Source: Actinobacteria bacterium OV320
Lineage (GTDB): Bacteria; Actinomycetota; Actinomycetes; Streptomycetales; Streptomycetaceae
NCBI GenBank assembly: GCA_001298545.1
Contig: LJCX01000026.1
Span: forward strand, 62,001 to 126,000
Direction of reading: 5' to 3'
DNA length: 64,000 bases
In this document: positions 25,555-33,884 of the stretch, piece by piece
How the letters are laid out: each line of letters begins with the position of its first letter
Numbering within the stretch: position 1 is the first letter of the stretch
Made by a program: the position numbers and the translations under genes
The notes under the pieces: generated by a model
The model's database searches: none
What the model was told of the DNA's origin: nothing
What the model saw: only the letters and a program-made list of their open reading frames with translations

Positions 25555-27518
25555 CCGACGTGCACGCGCGGGCGCCGCCCCGGATCGGGCTCCGCGCGGC
25601 GCAGCACCTCGCGGGTGACCGGGGCGACCTCGCCGTCGCCGAAGACGAGGAACCGGATCAGATGGCCGACCGGGTTGCCCTCGGTCCAGCTGAAGTACGC
25701 GTGCGGCACCTCACCGGTGCGGTCGCGCAGCGCCAGCAGTACCGCGGCGATGGCATTGGGCACCGTGGGACCGGAGACGCGCAGCCGGCGGACCCCGTGC
25801 TTCTCGTCGCCGCGCACGGTGACGTCCGCCGTGAAGTCCGAGGAGTCCCGTACGAACACCTCCAGGAAGAGCACCGGACCGCCGCCGGGGATCGGGGTGT
25901 GCTCGCGTTGCTCCCACTCCTTGGAGCGGTACGCGCGCGTGCTGTGTTCGCGCGGCTCGTTGGCGATGAGCTGGACGGGTCCGTGCCGCGCGGCCTCGTC
26001 GACGAACCGGGCCGCCACCTCGTCGAAGGTGACCTCGGCGGCGCGCAGTTCGAAGGCGCGGCGCACCCGTGAGGCGAACGACGTGACCAGGATGGCGAAG
26101 ATGAAGATCGCCGCGATCCTGATGCCGTCGGGTCGCTCGATGACGTTCGCGACGAGCGTGTAGGCGAAGACGGCCGTGATCGTGCCGAAGCCGAGCGCGG
26201 CCCGGCGGCGGCCCCGCCGGTGCACGGCCACGGTCGACGCGAACGCCGCCGACAGCATCAGCACCAGCACCCCGGTCGCGTAGGCGCCGCTCTGGTCGTC
26301 GACGTTCGCGTTGAACCACAGGGTGATGCAGACGGCGGCCGCCATGAACACCAGCACCAGGGGGCGCACCGCGCGCGTCCATTCGGGCGCCATGCCGTAG
26401 CGGGGCAGATAGCGCGGGACGAGGTTCAGCAGCCCGGCCAGCGCGGAGGCGCCCGCGAACCACAGGATCGCGATCGTGGAGACGTCGTAGACCGTGCCGA
26501 AGGCCTCGCCCAGATGCTCGTGCGCGAGGTAGGCCAGCGCCCGGCCGTTCGCCGGGCCGCCGCTCTCGAAGTCGTCCTGCGGGATGAGGATCGTCGTCGC
26601 CAGGCTGGACAGCAGCAGGAAGCAGCTCATGATCAGCGCGGCCGTGGTGAGCAGCTTGCGGGTGTCCCGCACCCGCCCCCTCGGTTTCTCCCAGGTGTCC
26701 GTCGGATCACCCTTGACCTGGGGCATCACCGCCACCCCGGTCTCGAAGCCGGACATGCCGAGCGCCAGCTTCGGGAAGACCAGCACGGCCACGCCGACCA
26801 TGACCCACGGCGAGGAGTGCTCGGCGGTCATGGCGTCGGTCCAGTCGTCGATCCGCACGGGGTGCGTGAGGATCTCCCAGCCGCAGACGCCGAGCACCAC
26901 GAGGTTCAGCGCGAGATAGGACGCCACCATCGGCACCGCGATGCCGATGGCCTCCCGGAATCCCTTGAGGAACACCGCGCCCAGCGCGCCGACCAGCAGC
27001 AGGGTGATCCACTCGTTGCCGTCGCTCATCCAGTGCGGGGCGAACGGGTTCTCCACGACGTGCGCGGCGGCGTCCGCGGACGACAGGGTGATCGTGATCA
27101 TGAAGTCGGTGGCCGCGAACCCCAGCAGCACCAGCACCAGGATCTTCCCCGACCACCACGGCAGCAGCCGCTCCAGCATGGCGATCGAGCCCTCGCCGTG
27201 CGGGCTCTCGTGCGCCACCCGGCGGTACACCGGCAGCGCGCCGAGCAGCGTCAGCGCGATCAGCACGAGCGTCGCGAGCGGGGACAGCAGACCGGCCGCG
27301 AGGGCGGCGATCCCCGGCTGGTAGCCGAGGGTGGAGAAGTAGTCGACACCGGTCAGGCACATCACCCGCCACCAGCGGTGGCCCTGCTCCTGAGCCTGCG
27401 GGGTGGCGTGCGGGCCCGGATGACGGGCGGTCTGCTCGCTGAGCCCCTCCAGAAGCCACGCACGCCACCGGGAGGACGCCTGAGCAGCGCCGCTCACCTT
27501 CACCCGGGTGCCGGTCAT
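25551..27518 (-). CDS. APC-superfamily amino acid permease-like protein
   Basis: A 655-residue membrane protein with about 12 helices (from GVDYFSTLGYQPGIAALAAGLL onward) and a C-terminal cytoplasmic domain of about 160 residues, a layout seen in KUP-like APC proteins. GVDYFSTLGYQPG and VFPKLALGMSGFETGVAVMP are family segments. ATG at 27518 has GGGAG upstream at a suitable distance. Alternative earlier starts exist in the same frame. Substrate unknown: amino acids or potassium. Confidence 0.85.
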   Translation of the reverse strand: MTGTRVKVSGAAQASSRWRAWLLEGLSEQTARHPGPHATPQAQEQGHRWWRVMCLTGVDYFSTLGYQPGIAALAAGLLSPLATLVLIALTLLGALPVYRRVAHESPHGEGSIAMLERLLPWWSGKILVLVLLGFAATDFMITITLSSADAAAHVVENPFAPHWMSDGNEWITLLLVGALGAVFLKGFREAIGIAVPMVASYLALNLVVLGVCGWEILTHPVRIDDWTDAMTAEHSSPWVMVGVAVLVFPKLALGMSGFETGVAVMPQVKGDPTDTWEKPRGRVRDTRKLLTTAALIMSCFLLLSSLATTILIPQDDFESGGPANGRALAYLAHEHLGEAFGTVYDVSTIAILWFAGASALAGLLNLVPRYLPRYGMAPEWTRAVRPLVLVFMAAAVCITLWFNANVDDQSGAYATGVLVLMLSAAFASTVAVHRRGRRRAALGFGTITAVFAYTLVANVIERPDGIRIAAIFIFAILVTSFASRVRRAFELRAAEVTFDEVAARFVDEAARHGPVQLIANEPREHSTRAYRSKEWEQREHTPIPGGGPVLFLEVFVRDSSDFTADVTVRGDEKHGVRRLRVSGPTVPNAIAAVLLALRDRTGEVPHAYFSWTEGNPVGHLIRFLVFGDGEVAPVTREVLRRAEPDPGRRPRVHVG

Positions 27519-27639
27519 GCTGCGCGCTCCCTGCGATCGGTCGGGCCACGTTCCACGGTCACCACCCTCGGTCGTCCCGGACATCGTCGCCCGGCCCTCC
27601 GGCGACGGCGACTCAGCGATCACCGCTTAGGCTGGCCGG

Positions 27640-28266
27640 ATGCAGGACGAGTACCGCACGGTCGCCCACGCGGGCGTGCACGAGACCGAGGTCAACCGCT
27701 CCCGCTTCCTGTGCGCCCTCGCCCCCGCGGCCACCGAGCAGGAGGCCCAGGCCTTCATCGCCTCCGTCCGCAAGGAGCACGCCGACGCCACCCACAACTG
27801 CTGGGCGTACGTCATCGGCGCCGACGCCTCGGTCCAGAAGGCGAGCGACGACGGTGAACCCGGCGGCACGGCGGGCGTCCCGATGCTCCAGATGCTGCTG
27901 CGCCGCGACATGCGGTACGTCGTCGCCGTCGTCACGCGCTACTACGGCGGCGTCAAGCTCGGCGCGGGCGGCCTCATCCGGGCCTACGGCGGCGCGGTCG
28001 GCGAGGCCCTCGACACCCTCGGCACCCTCACCCGCCGCCGTTTCCGGCTGGCCACGGTGACCGTGGACCACCAGCGCGCCGGCAAGGTCCAGAACGACCT
28101 GCACTCGACGGGCCGCGCGGTACGCGACGTCCGCTACGGCGAGGAGGTCACCATCGAGATCGGCCTGCCGGACGCCGACGTGGACGCCTTCCGTGCCTGG
28201 CTCGCGGACGCGACGGCGGGGACGGCGGGGTTCGAGCTGGGCGGGGAGGCCTACGGGGACGCGTGA
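27640..28266 (+). CDS. YigZ/IMPACT family protein
   Basis: A 208-residue protein. NRSRFLCALAPAATEQEAQAF, then HNCWAYVIG, DDGEPGGTAGVPMLQML and YYGGVKLGAGGLIRAYGGAV are the full YigZ/UPF0029 signature. The IMPACT domain is proposed to bind RNA or ribosomes and to modulate translation; the bacterial role is not settled. Divergent from the permease, and the last gene before sbcDC. Confidence 0.9.
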   Translation: MQDEYRTVAHAGVHETEVNRSRFLCALAPAATEQEAQAFIASVRKEHADATHNCWAYVIGADASVQKASDDGEPGGTAGVPMLQMLLRRDMRYVVAVVTRYYGGVKLGAGGLIRAYGGAVGEALDTLGTLTRRRFRLATVTVDHQRAGKVQNDLHSTGRAVRDVRYGEEVTIEIGLPDADVDAFRAWLADATAGTAGFELGGEAYGDA

Positions 28267-28276
28267 GACGTCGGCG

Positions 28277-28318
28277 CACGACGCGTGGTGCATGACGCGT
28301 GGTGCACGACGCAGGGCG
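28277..28318. repeat. 14-bp tandem repeats upstream of sbcD
   Basis: CACGACGCGTGGTG and CATGACGCGTGGTG are followed by a decayed third copy CACGACGCAGGGCG. They fall in the 191-bp gap between YigZ and sbcD. Confidence 0.75.
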
Positions 28319-28457
28319 CCCGACCCGGCGACTCGTGACGCGTTGAGCGAACGACGGGGTGAAATGTCCGTAACTGCCCATTGTGTCGGTCGGTGTGACG
28401 GTGCGATACGGGAGCAACCGCCCGTGATGTCAGACCCGGCCGTTAGTCTCGGGGATC

Positions 28458-29621
28458 ATGAGGCTCCTGCACACTTCCGACTGGCATCTCGGCCGGGCGT
28501 TCCACCGGGTGAACATGCTCGGCGCCCAGGCCGAGTTCATCGGTCACCTCGTCGCGACCGTGCGTGAGCGCGAGATCGACGCGGTGGTCGTGTCGGGAGA
28601 CGTGTACGACCGCGCGGTGCCCCCGCTCGCCGCGGTCGAACTGTTCGACGACGCGCTGCACCGGCTCGCCGGCCTCGGAGTGCCCACGGTGATGATCTCC
28701 GGGAACCACGACTCGGCCCGCCGGCTCGGGGTCGGAGCCGGGCTGATCGGGCGGGCCGGTATCCATCTGCGCACCGACCCGGCCGCCGCCGGGACGCCCG
28801 TGGTGCTCGCCGACGCCCATGGGGACGTGGCGTTCTACGGCCTGCCCTATCTCGAACCCGCCCTGGTGAAGGACGAGTTCGGCGTGGAGAAGGCCGGCCA
28901 CGAGAGCGTGCTGGCCGCCGCGATGGACCGGGTCCGCGCCGAACTCGCCGCACGCGCGCGCGGGACGCGTTCCGTCGTCCTCGCCCATGCCTTCGTCACC
29001 GGTGGCGAGCCCAGCGACAGCGAACGCGACATCACCGTCGGCGGGGTCGCCTCGGTGCCCGCCGGGGTCTTCGACGGCGTCGACTACACGGCGCTGGGGC
29101 ACCTGCACGGCTGCCAGACCATCACCGAGCGCGTGCGCTACTCCGGCTCCCCGCTGCCGTACTCCTTCTCGGAGAGCGAGCACCGCAAGACCATGTGGCT
29201 CGTCGACCTCGGCCCCGACGGGGAGATCGACGCCGAGCGGATCGACTGTCCGGTGCCGCGCGCGCTGGCCCGGGTCCGCGGCCCCCTGGAGGAACTGCTC
29301 GCCGACCCCGCCCTCACCCGCCACGAGGAGGCGTGGGTCGAGGCGACGCTCACCGACGCCGCCCGCCCGGCCGACCCCATGGCCCGGCTCACCCGGCGCT
29401 TCCCGCACACGCTCAGCCTCGTCTTCGCCCCCGAGCGCGCGCCCGGCGATCCCGACGTGTCGTACGCCCGGCGCCTCGCCGACCGCAGCGACCAGGAGAT
29501 CGCCGAGGACTTCGTGGCCCATGTGCGCGGGGCCGGCCCCGACGCGCGTGAGCAGGGCGTGCTGCGGGACGCCTTCGACGCGGTGCGCGCGGACGACTCG
29601 GTGCGGGAGGTGGCGCGATGA
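28458..29621 (+). CDS. sbcD: Exonuclease SbcD (Mre11-like subunit)
   Basis: A 387-residue metallo-phosphoesterase subunit of the SbcCD nuclease, which cleaves DNA hairpins and processes broken ends. The five phosphoesterase motifs are visible: DWHLG near residue 8, SGDVYDR near 46, ISGNHD near 80, LAHAF near 174 and TALGHLHG near 213. It is translationally coupled to sbcC (ATGA overlap at 29618-29621). Confidence 0.95.
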   Translation: MRLLHTSDWHLGRAFHRVNMLGAQAEFIGHLVATVREREIDAVVVSGDVYDRAVPPLAAVELFDDALHRLAGLGVPTVMISGNHDSARRLGVGAGLIGRAGIHLRTDPAAAGTPVVLADAHGDVAFYGLPYLEPALVKDEFGVEKAGHESVLAAAMDRVRAELAARARGTRSVVLAHAFVTGGEPSDSERDITVGGVASVPAGVFDGVDYTALGHLHGCQTITERVRYSGSPLPYSFSESEHRKTMWLVDLGPDGEIDAERIDCPVPRALARVRGPLEELLADPALTRHEEAWVEATLTDAARPADPMARLTRRFPHTLSLVFAPERAPGDPDVSYARRLADRSDQEIAEDFVAHVRGAGPDAREQGVLRDAFDAVRADDSVREVAR

Positions 29622-32600
29622 GGCTGCACCGGCTCGACCTGACGGCCTTCGGCCCCTTCGGCGGCTCTCAGAGCGTCGACTTCGACGAACTCTCCGCCGC
29701 CGGGATCTTCCTGCTGCACGGGCCGACGGGCGCCGGCAAGACCTCCGTCCTGGACGCCGTCTGCTACGCGCTGTACGGCTCCGTACCCGGCGCCCGGCAG
29801 AGCGGCCAGGGCCTGACCCTGCGCAGCGACCACGCGGCGCCCGGCACCCGCACCGAGGTCACCCTCGAACTCACCGTCGCGGGACGCCGCCTCGAGGTCA
29901 CCCGGCAGCCGCCCTGGGAGCGGCCCAAGAAGCGCGGCACGGGCACGACGGTCGAGAAGGCGCAGAGCTGGCTGCGCGAGTACGACACGGTCGCCGGCGC
30001 CTGGAAGGACCTCAGCCGCTCCCACCAGGAGATCGGCGAGGAGATCACCCAGCTGCTCGGTATGAGCCGCGAGCAGTTCTGCCAGGTCGTGCTGCTGCCC
30101 CAGGGAGACTTCGCCCGTTTCCTGCGGGCCGACGCCGAGGCGCGCGGCCGGCTCCTCGGCCGGCTCTTCGACACCCGGCGGTTCGCCGAGGTCGAGAAGC
30201 GGCTCGTCGAGCGCCGCCGCACCACCGAGGCACGCGTGCGGGAGGGCGACTCCGCCCTGCTCGCCGACGCCCACCGGATGCAGCAGGTCGCCGGGGACGC
30301 CATGGAGCTGCCGGAGCTCGCCCCGGGGGACCCGGGGCTCGCCGAGGCGGTGCTGGCCGCGGCCGCCGTCGCCCGCAGCACCTCCCGTGAGCTGCTGACG
30401 ACCGCCCACTGCGGCCGCCTCGCCGCCGAGTCCGCGCAGGCCGCCGCCGAGCGCGCCCTGGCGGACGTACGCGAACGGGCCCGGCTCCAGCGGCGGTTCG
30501 CCGACGCGCGCGAGCGGGCCGCCGTGCTTCAGGAGCGGGCGGGCGACCATCGGGACGCGCAGGCGCGGATGGAGCGGGCGCGCAAGGCGGAGTCGGTGGC
30601 GCCGGCGCTGGAACTGCGCGAGGCCGCCGACACCGAGCACACCGGCGCCTCCGCGCGCGCGGCACGCGCGCGGGAGCTGCTCCCGCGGCGGTTCGCGGAC
30701 GCCGGCGCCGCCGGGCTCGCCGCGGCGGCCCGCCGGGCCGCCGAGGAACTGGGCGGGCTGGAGTCGGCCCGCCGGGGCGAGCGACGGCTGGCCGGACTCG
30801 TCGCCGAGCGGACCGACCTGGACCGGCGGGGGGGCGGCGACGGGGGGGGGCTGACCGCGACCGAGGCCCGGCCCCCCGGCCGGGGGGGCCGCCCCCGGGG
30901 TGTGCGGGGCCCGCCCCCGGCCCCCCCGGGGGCCCCCCCCCACCGAGACCGAGGCCTGGCTCGCGGACTGGGAGACCGTCCGCGTGGGTCTGCGGGCCCG
31001 CATCGAGGCCGCCCAGGAGGCCGCCGCCCGCGCCGAACAGCTCGACGGCCGGCGCGAGCCCATGCAGCGACGCCTGAAGGCGGCCCGGCTGCGCGACGAG
31101 CTGGCCCGCGACCTGGAGGCAGCCCGGCGCAAGGCCCTCGCCTCCGGCGAGCAGGCCCAGACGGCCCGCGCGCACTGGCTCGACCTCAAGGAACAGCGCC
31201 TGAACGGCATCGCCGCCGAGCTGGCCGCCACCCTCGCCGACGGGACACCGTGCGCCGTCTGCGGCGCCACCGAGCACCCCGCGCCCGCCCGCAAGGTCGC
31301 GGGGCACGTCGACCGGGAGACCGAGGAACGGGCGCTCACCGCCTCCCATCGCGCGGAGGAACGGCACGCCCAGGACGAACGCGAGCTCGGCCTCGTACGG
31401 GAGGCGCTCGCCGCCGCGACCGCCGAGGCGGGCGACACCCCGACGGACCGGCTCGCCGCCGAGGCCCGGGAGGGTGAGGAGGCCTACGCGCAGGCGCGCC
31501 GGGAGGCCTCCGCGCTGCACCCCGCGCGGGAGGAGCTGCGCCAGGCCGAGCAGGAGCACGAGCGCCGTACGGCGGCGCAGCGCGAGGCTGCGGTGCGGAC
31601 CGCGTCCCGGGTCGGCCACCGGGAACGCCTGGAGCGCGAACGGGTCGCCCTGGAGGAGGAGCTGACGCGGGCCCGGGGTGCCGCGGAGAGCGTCGCCGCG
31701 CGGGCCGCGGAACTGGAGGGGCTGGCGGCTCGGCTCACCGAAGCGGCCGACTCCGCCCGCGTCGCCGAGGGGAGCGCCGAGCGTCTCAAGGCAGCCGACG
31801 GGCGTCTCGACGAAGCCGCGTTCCGGGCCGGCTTCGAGACCCCGCGGGCCGCCGCCGACGCCCTCCTCGACGACACCGCCCACCGTGAGCTGCAGCGGCG
31901 GCTGGACGCCCGGCAGAGCGAGGAGGCCGCCGTACGGGCCGTCCTTGCCGAACCCGACACCGTGGCGGCGGCCCAGCAGCAGCCCGCCGACCTCGCGGCC
32001 GCGGAACAGTCGGCGGCCGCCGCGGCCGAGCGGCTGCGCACGGCCGCTTCCGCCCAGGACGCCGCCGCTCGCCGCTGCGCCGAGCTCGATCAGCTCTCCG
32101 CGCGCGCGAGCGACGGCGTGCGCCGGCTCGGGCCGCTGCGCGAGGAGTACGACCGGGTGGCCCGGCTGGCCGGTCTCACCGCCGGCACCTCCGCCGACAA
32201 CGAGCGCAAGATGCGCCTGGAGGCGTACGTCCTGGCCGCCCGTCTGGAACAGGTGGCCGCCGCCGCGACCGTCCGTCTCCAGCGCATGTCCTCGGGGCGC
32301 TACACCCTGGTGCACTCCGACGACCGCGCCGGGCGGGGCCGCAGCGGGCTCGGCCTGCACGTCGTCGACGCCTGGACCGGGCGCGAGCGGGACACGGCCA
32401 CGCTGTCGGGCGGCGAGACCTTCTTCGCCTCGCTCGCCCTCGCCCTCGGTCTCGCCGACGTCGTGACCGACGAGGCGGGCGGGGTCCGCCTCGACACCCT
32501 CTTCATCGACGAGGGGTTCGGCAGCCTCGACGACCAGACCCTCGACGAGGTCCTCGACGTCCTCGACTCGCTGCGCGAACGCGACCGCAGCGTCGGCATC

Positions 32601-32729
32601 GTCAGCCATGTCGCCGACCTGCGGCGGCGGATCCACGCCCAGCTGGAGGTCGTCAAGGGGAGATCGGGGTCACTGGTGCGGCAGCGGGGCTACCGGCCCA
32701 GTGGGCGCCTGGGGAGCGGCGACGAATAG
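29618..32729 (+). CDS. sbcC: Exonuclease SbcC (Rad50-like), apparently frameshifted
   Basis: SMC-like ATPase partner of SbcD, about 1037 codons. Walker A HGPTGAGKTSVLDAV is near residue 32; coiled coil runs in both arms; the zinc hook TPCAVCGATEHP is near 31250; ATP-binding signature LSGGETFFASLALAL and Walker B DTLFIDEGFGSLDD are near the end. The reading frame shifts by one base somewhere within 30828-30941, inside the first coiled coil, where the DNA is a dense run of G and C homopolymers and the encoded residues become Gly/Pro/Arg. Upstream and downstream parts are otherwise perfect. A sequencing or assembly artefact is more likely than a true pseudogene. Ends 40 bp inside the convergent Lrp gene. 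Confidence 0.88.
30828..30941. other. Anomalous G/C homopolymer patch inside sbcC
   Basis: In 114 bp there are G7 (30828-30834), G9 (30842-30850), C6 (30872-30877), G7 (30882-30888), C5, C7 (30921-30927) and C9 (30933-30941). Nothing else in the window looks like this. It coincides with the sbcC frameshift and with residues that do not suit a coiled coil. Confidence 0.9.
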
Positions 32730-33136
32730 ACGACGCTGGTCGTCACCGACCCCAGCGCGCCGATCTTGCCCGACACCTCTTCGAGGTGCCGCATCGAACG
32801 GGCGGTGACCTTGATCACGAAGCAGTCGTCGCCCGTCACATGGTGTGCCTCGAGGATCTCGGGCGTGACGGCCACCAGGTCGTGGAAGGGCTTGTAGTTG
32901 CCGTTGGGGTAGCGCAGCCGTACGAAGGCCAGGATCGGCAGCCCGAGCCGCTCGGGGTCCACCACGGCCGCGTACCCCTGGATCACACCTGCCTCCTCCA
33001 GCCGCCGTACCCGCTCGGTGACGGCGCTCGCCGACATCGCCACGGCACGTGCCAGGTCGGCGAAACTGGCCCGGCCCTCGCGCTGGAGGACCTCGAGAAT
33101 GCGCCAGTCGGTGGCGTCCGGGGAATATGCGGTCAT
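32690..33136 (-). CDS. Lrp/AsnC family regulator
   Basis: A 148-residue protein: N-terminal helix-turn-helix (DWRILEVLQREGRASFADLARAV, SASAVTERVRRLEEAGVIQGY) and C-terminal RAM-type ligand domain (AHHVTGDDCFVIKVTARSM). Such proteins sense amino acids. ATG 33136 chosen over an upstream ATG. Its 3' end overlaps the sbcC stop by 40 bp. Divergent from a rhodanese gene, which it probably regulates. Confidence 0.92.
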   Translation of the reverse strand: MTAYSPDATDWRILEVLQREGRASFADLARAVAMSASAVTERVRRLEEAGVIQGYAAVVDPERLGLPILAFVRLRYPNGNYKPFHDLVAVTPEILEAHHVTGDDCFVIKVTARSMRHLEEVSGKIGALGSVTTSVVYSSPLPRRPLGR

Positions 33137-33225
33137 GAGCGAGAGATAGCAGGGAAATCCCCGGCAGGGCAAGGTTCGGGCCGGGGAATGCCCCTTCAGG
33201 GAAGGGGATCACCGGTCGTAGATTT

Positions 33226-33249
33226 CTGGTCATCGAAAGCAGTGACCAG
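33226..33249. promoter_or_regulatory. Inverted repeat between Lrp and rhodanese genes
   Basis: CTGGTCA (33226-33232) and TGACCAG (33243-33249) form a perfect 7-bp inverted repeat with 10 bp between, 28 bp upstream of the rhodanese ATG. Half-site centres are 17 bp apart. A site for the divergent Lrp protein is likely. Confidence 0.5.
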
Positions 33250-33276
33250 CCGGAACCCCACGGGAGGGCCCCCGCG

Positions 33277-33828
33277 ATGACCCCCATGACCCCGCTCACC
33301 GCCATGACCGGCACGGCCGCCGCGACCACGGTCAACCCCGTCCTGCGCGTCGCCCCCGCGGCCCCGGCCGAGGCCGCCGCCCACTTCCGGGCGAGCCTCG
33401 CCTTCCACGCCGACGTCTCCGACGTGGCGGCGGCCCTCGCCGCCGGTGGTGACCCCGGCTTCGTCGTCCTGGACTGCCGCTCCACCGAGTCCTGGGACCA
33501 GGGCCACATCCCGGGCGCCGTCCACCTGCCCACCGCGCTCATCGCCGAGCAGGCCGCCCGGCTCCTCGACCAGGACGTGCCGGTCGTCACGTACTGCTGG
33601 GGGCCCGGCTGCAACGGGGCCACCCGCGCCGCCCTCGCGCTCGCCGAACTCGGCTACCGGGTCAAGGAGATGCTCGGTGGCTTCGAGTACTGGGCGCGGG
33701 AGGGCTTCGCGTACGACACCTGGGAGGGCGGCGAGCGGCGCGCCGCCGATCCTCCCCCACGCTCGAACAGCACTCGCGCGGGGGGACCCCCATCGGCGCC
33801 CGTCGACGCGGAGAACTGCGGCTGCTGA
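33277..33828 (+). CDS. Rhodanese-like sulfurtransferase
   Basis: A 183-residue single rhodanese domain: VVLDCRSTESWDQGHIPGAVHLP and the active loop CWGPGCNGATRAALALAELG, with the catalytic-type cysteine(s) Cys in CWGPGC. It transfers sulfane sulfur to cyanide, thiols or protein targets. GGGAGGG ribosome binding site. The last 30 residues (ADPPPRSNSTRAGGPPSAP) are written by a dispersed palindromic repeat (33748-33794), followed by a CGC end. Probably controlled by the divergent Lrp regulator. Confidence 0.9.
   Translation: MTPMTPLTAMTGTAAATTVNPVLRVAPAAPAEAAAHFRASLAFHADVSDVAAALAAGGDPGFVVLDCRSTESWDQGHIPGAVHLPTALIAEQAARLLDQDVPVVTYCWGPGCNGATRAALALAELGYRVKEMLGGFEYWAREGFAYDTWEGGERRAADPPPRSNSTRAGGPPSAPVDAENCGC
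33748..33794. repeat. Dispersed Streptomyces-type palindromic repeat
   Basis: GATCCTCCCCCACGCTCG, a short loop, then CGCGCGGGGGGACCCCCATC forms an imperfect inverted repeat flanked by CGCCGAT/ATCGGCG. I recognise this sequence style as a short palindromic element repeated across many Streptomyces genomes. Here it sits in frame within the rhodanese C-terminus. Confidence 0.65.
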
Positions 33829-33834
33829 CCGCCC

Positions 33835-33878
33835 GTGCGGGGCCGGAGCGGCGACCGTCCGCCGCGCCGGCCCCGCAC
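33835..33878. terminator. Bidirectional terminator
   Basis: GTGCGGGGCCGG (33835-33846) pairs perfectly with CCGGCCCCGCAC (33867-33878) between the convergent rhodanese and DUF885 genes. Confidence 0.8.
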
Positions 33879-33884
33879 CGTGTC

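Noticed and set aside
30045..32636. Very long minus-strand open frame (about 860 codons) across sbcC
   Set aside because: It is antisense to clear SbcC motifs and its translation is a Gly/Arg/Pro-rich shadow of the coding strand.
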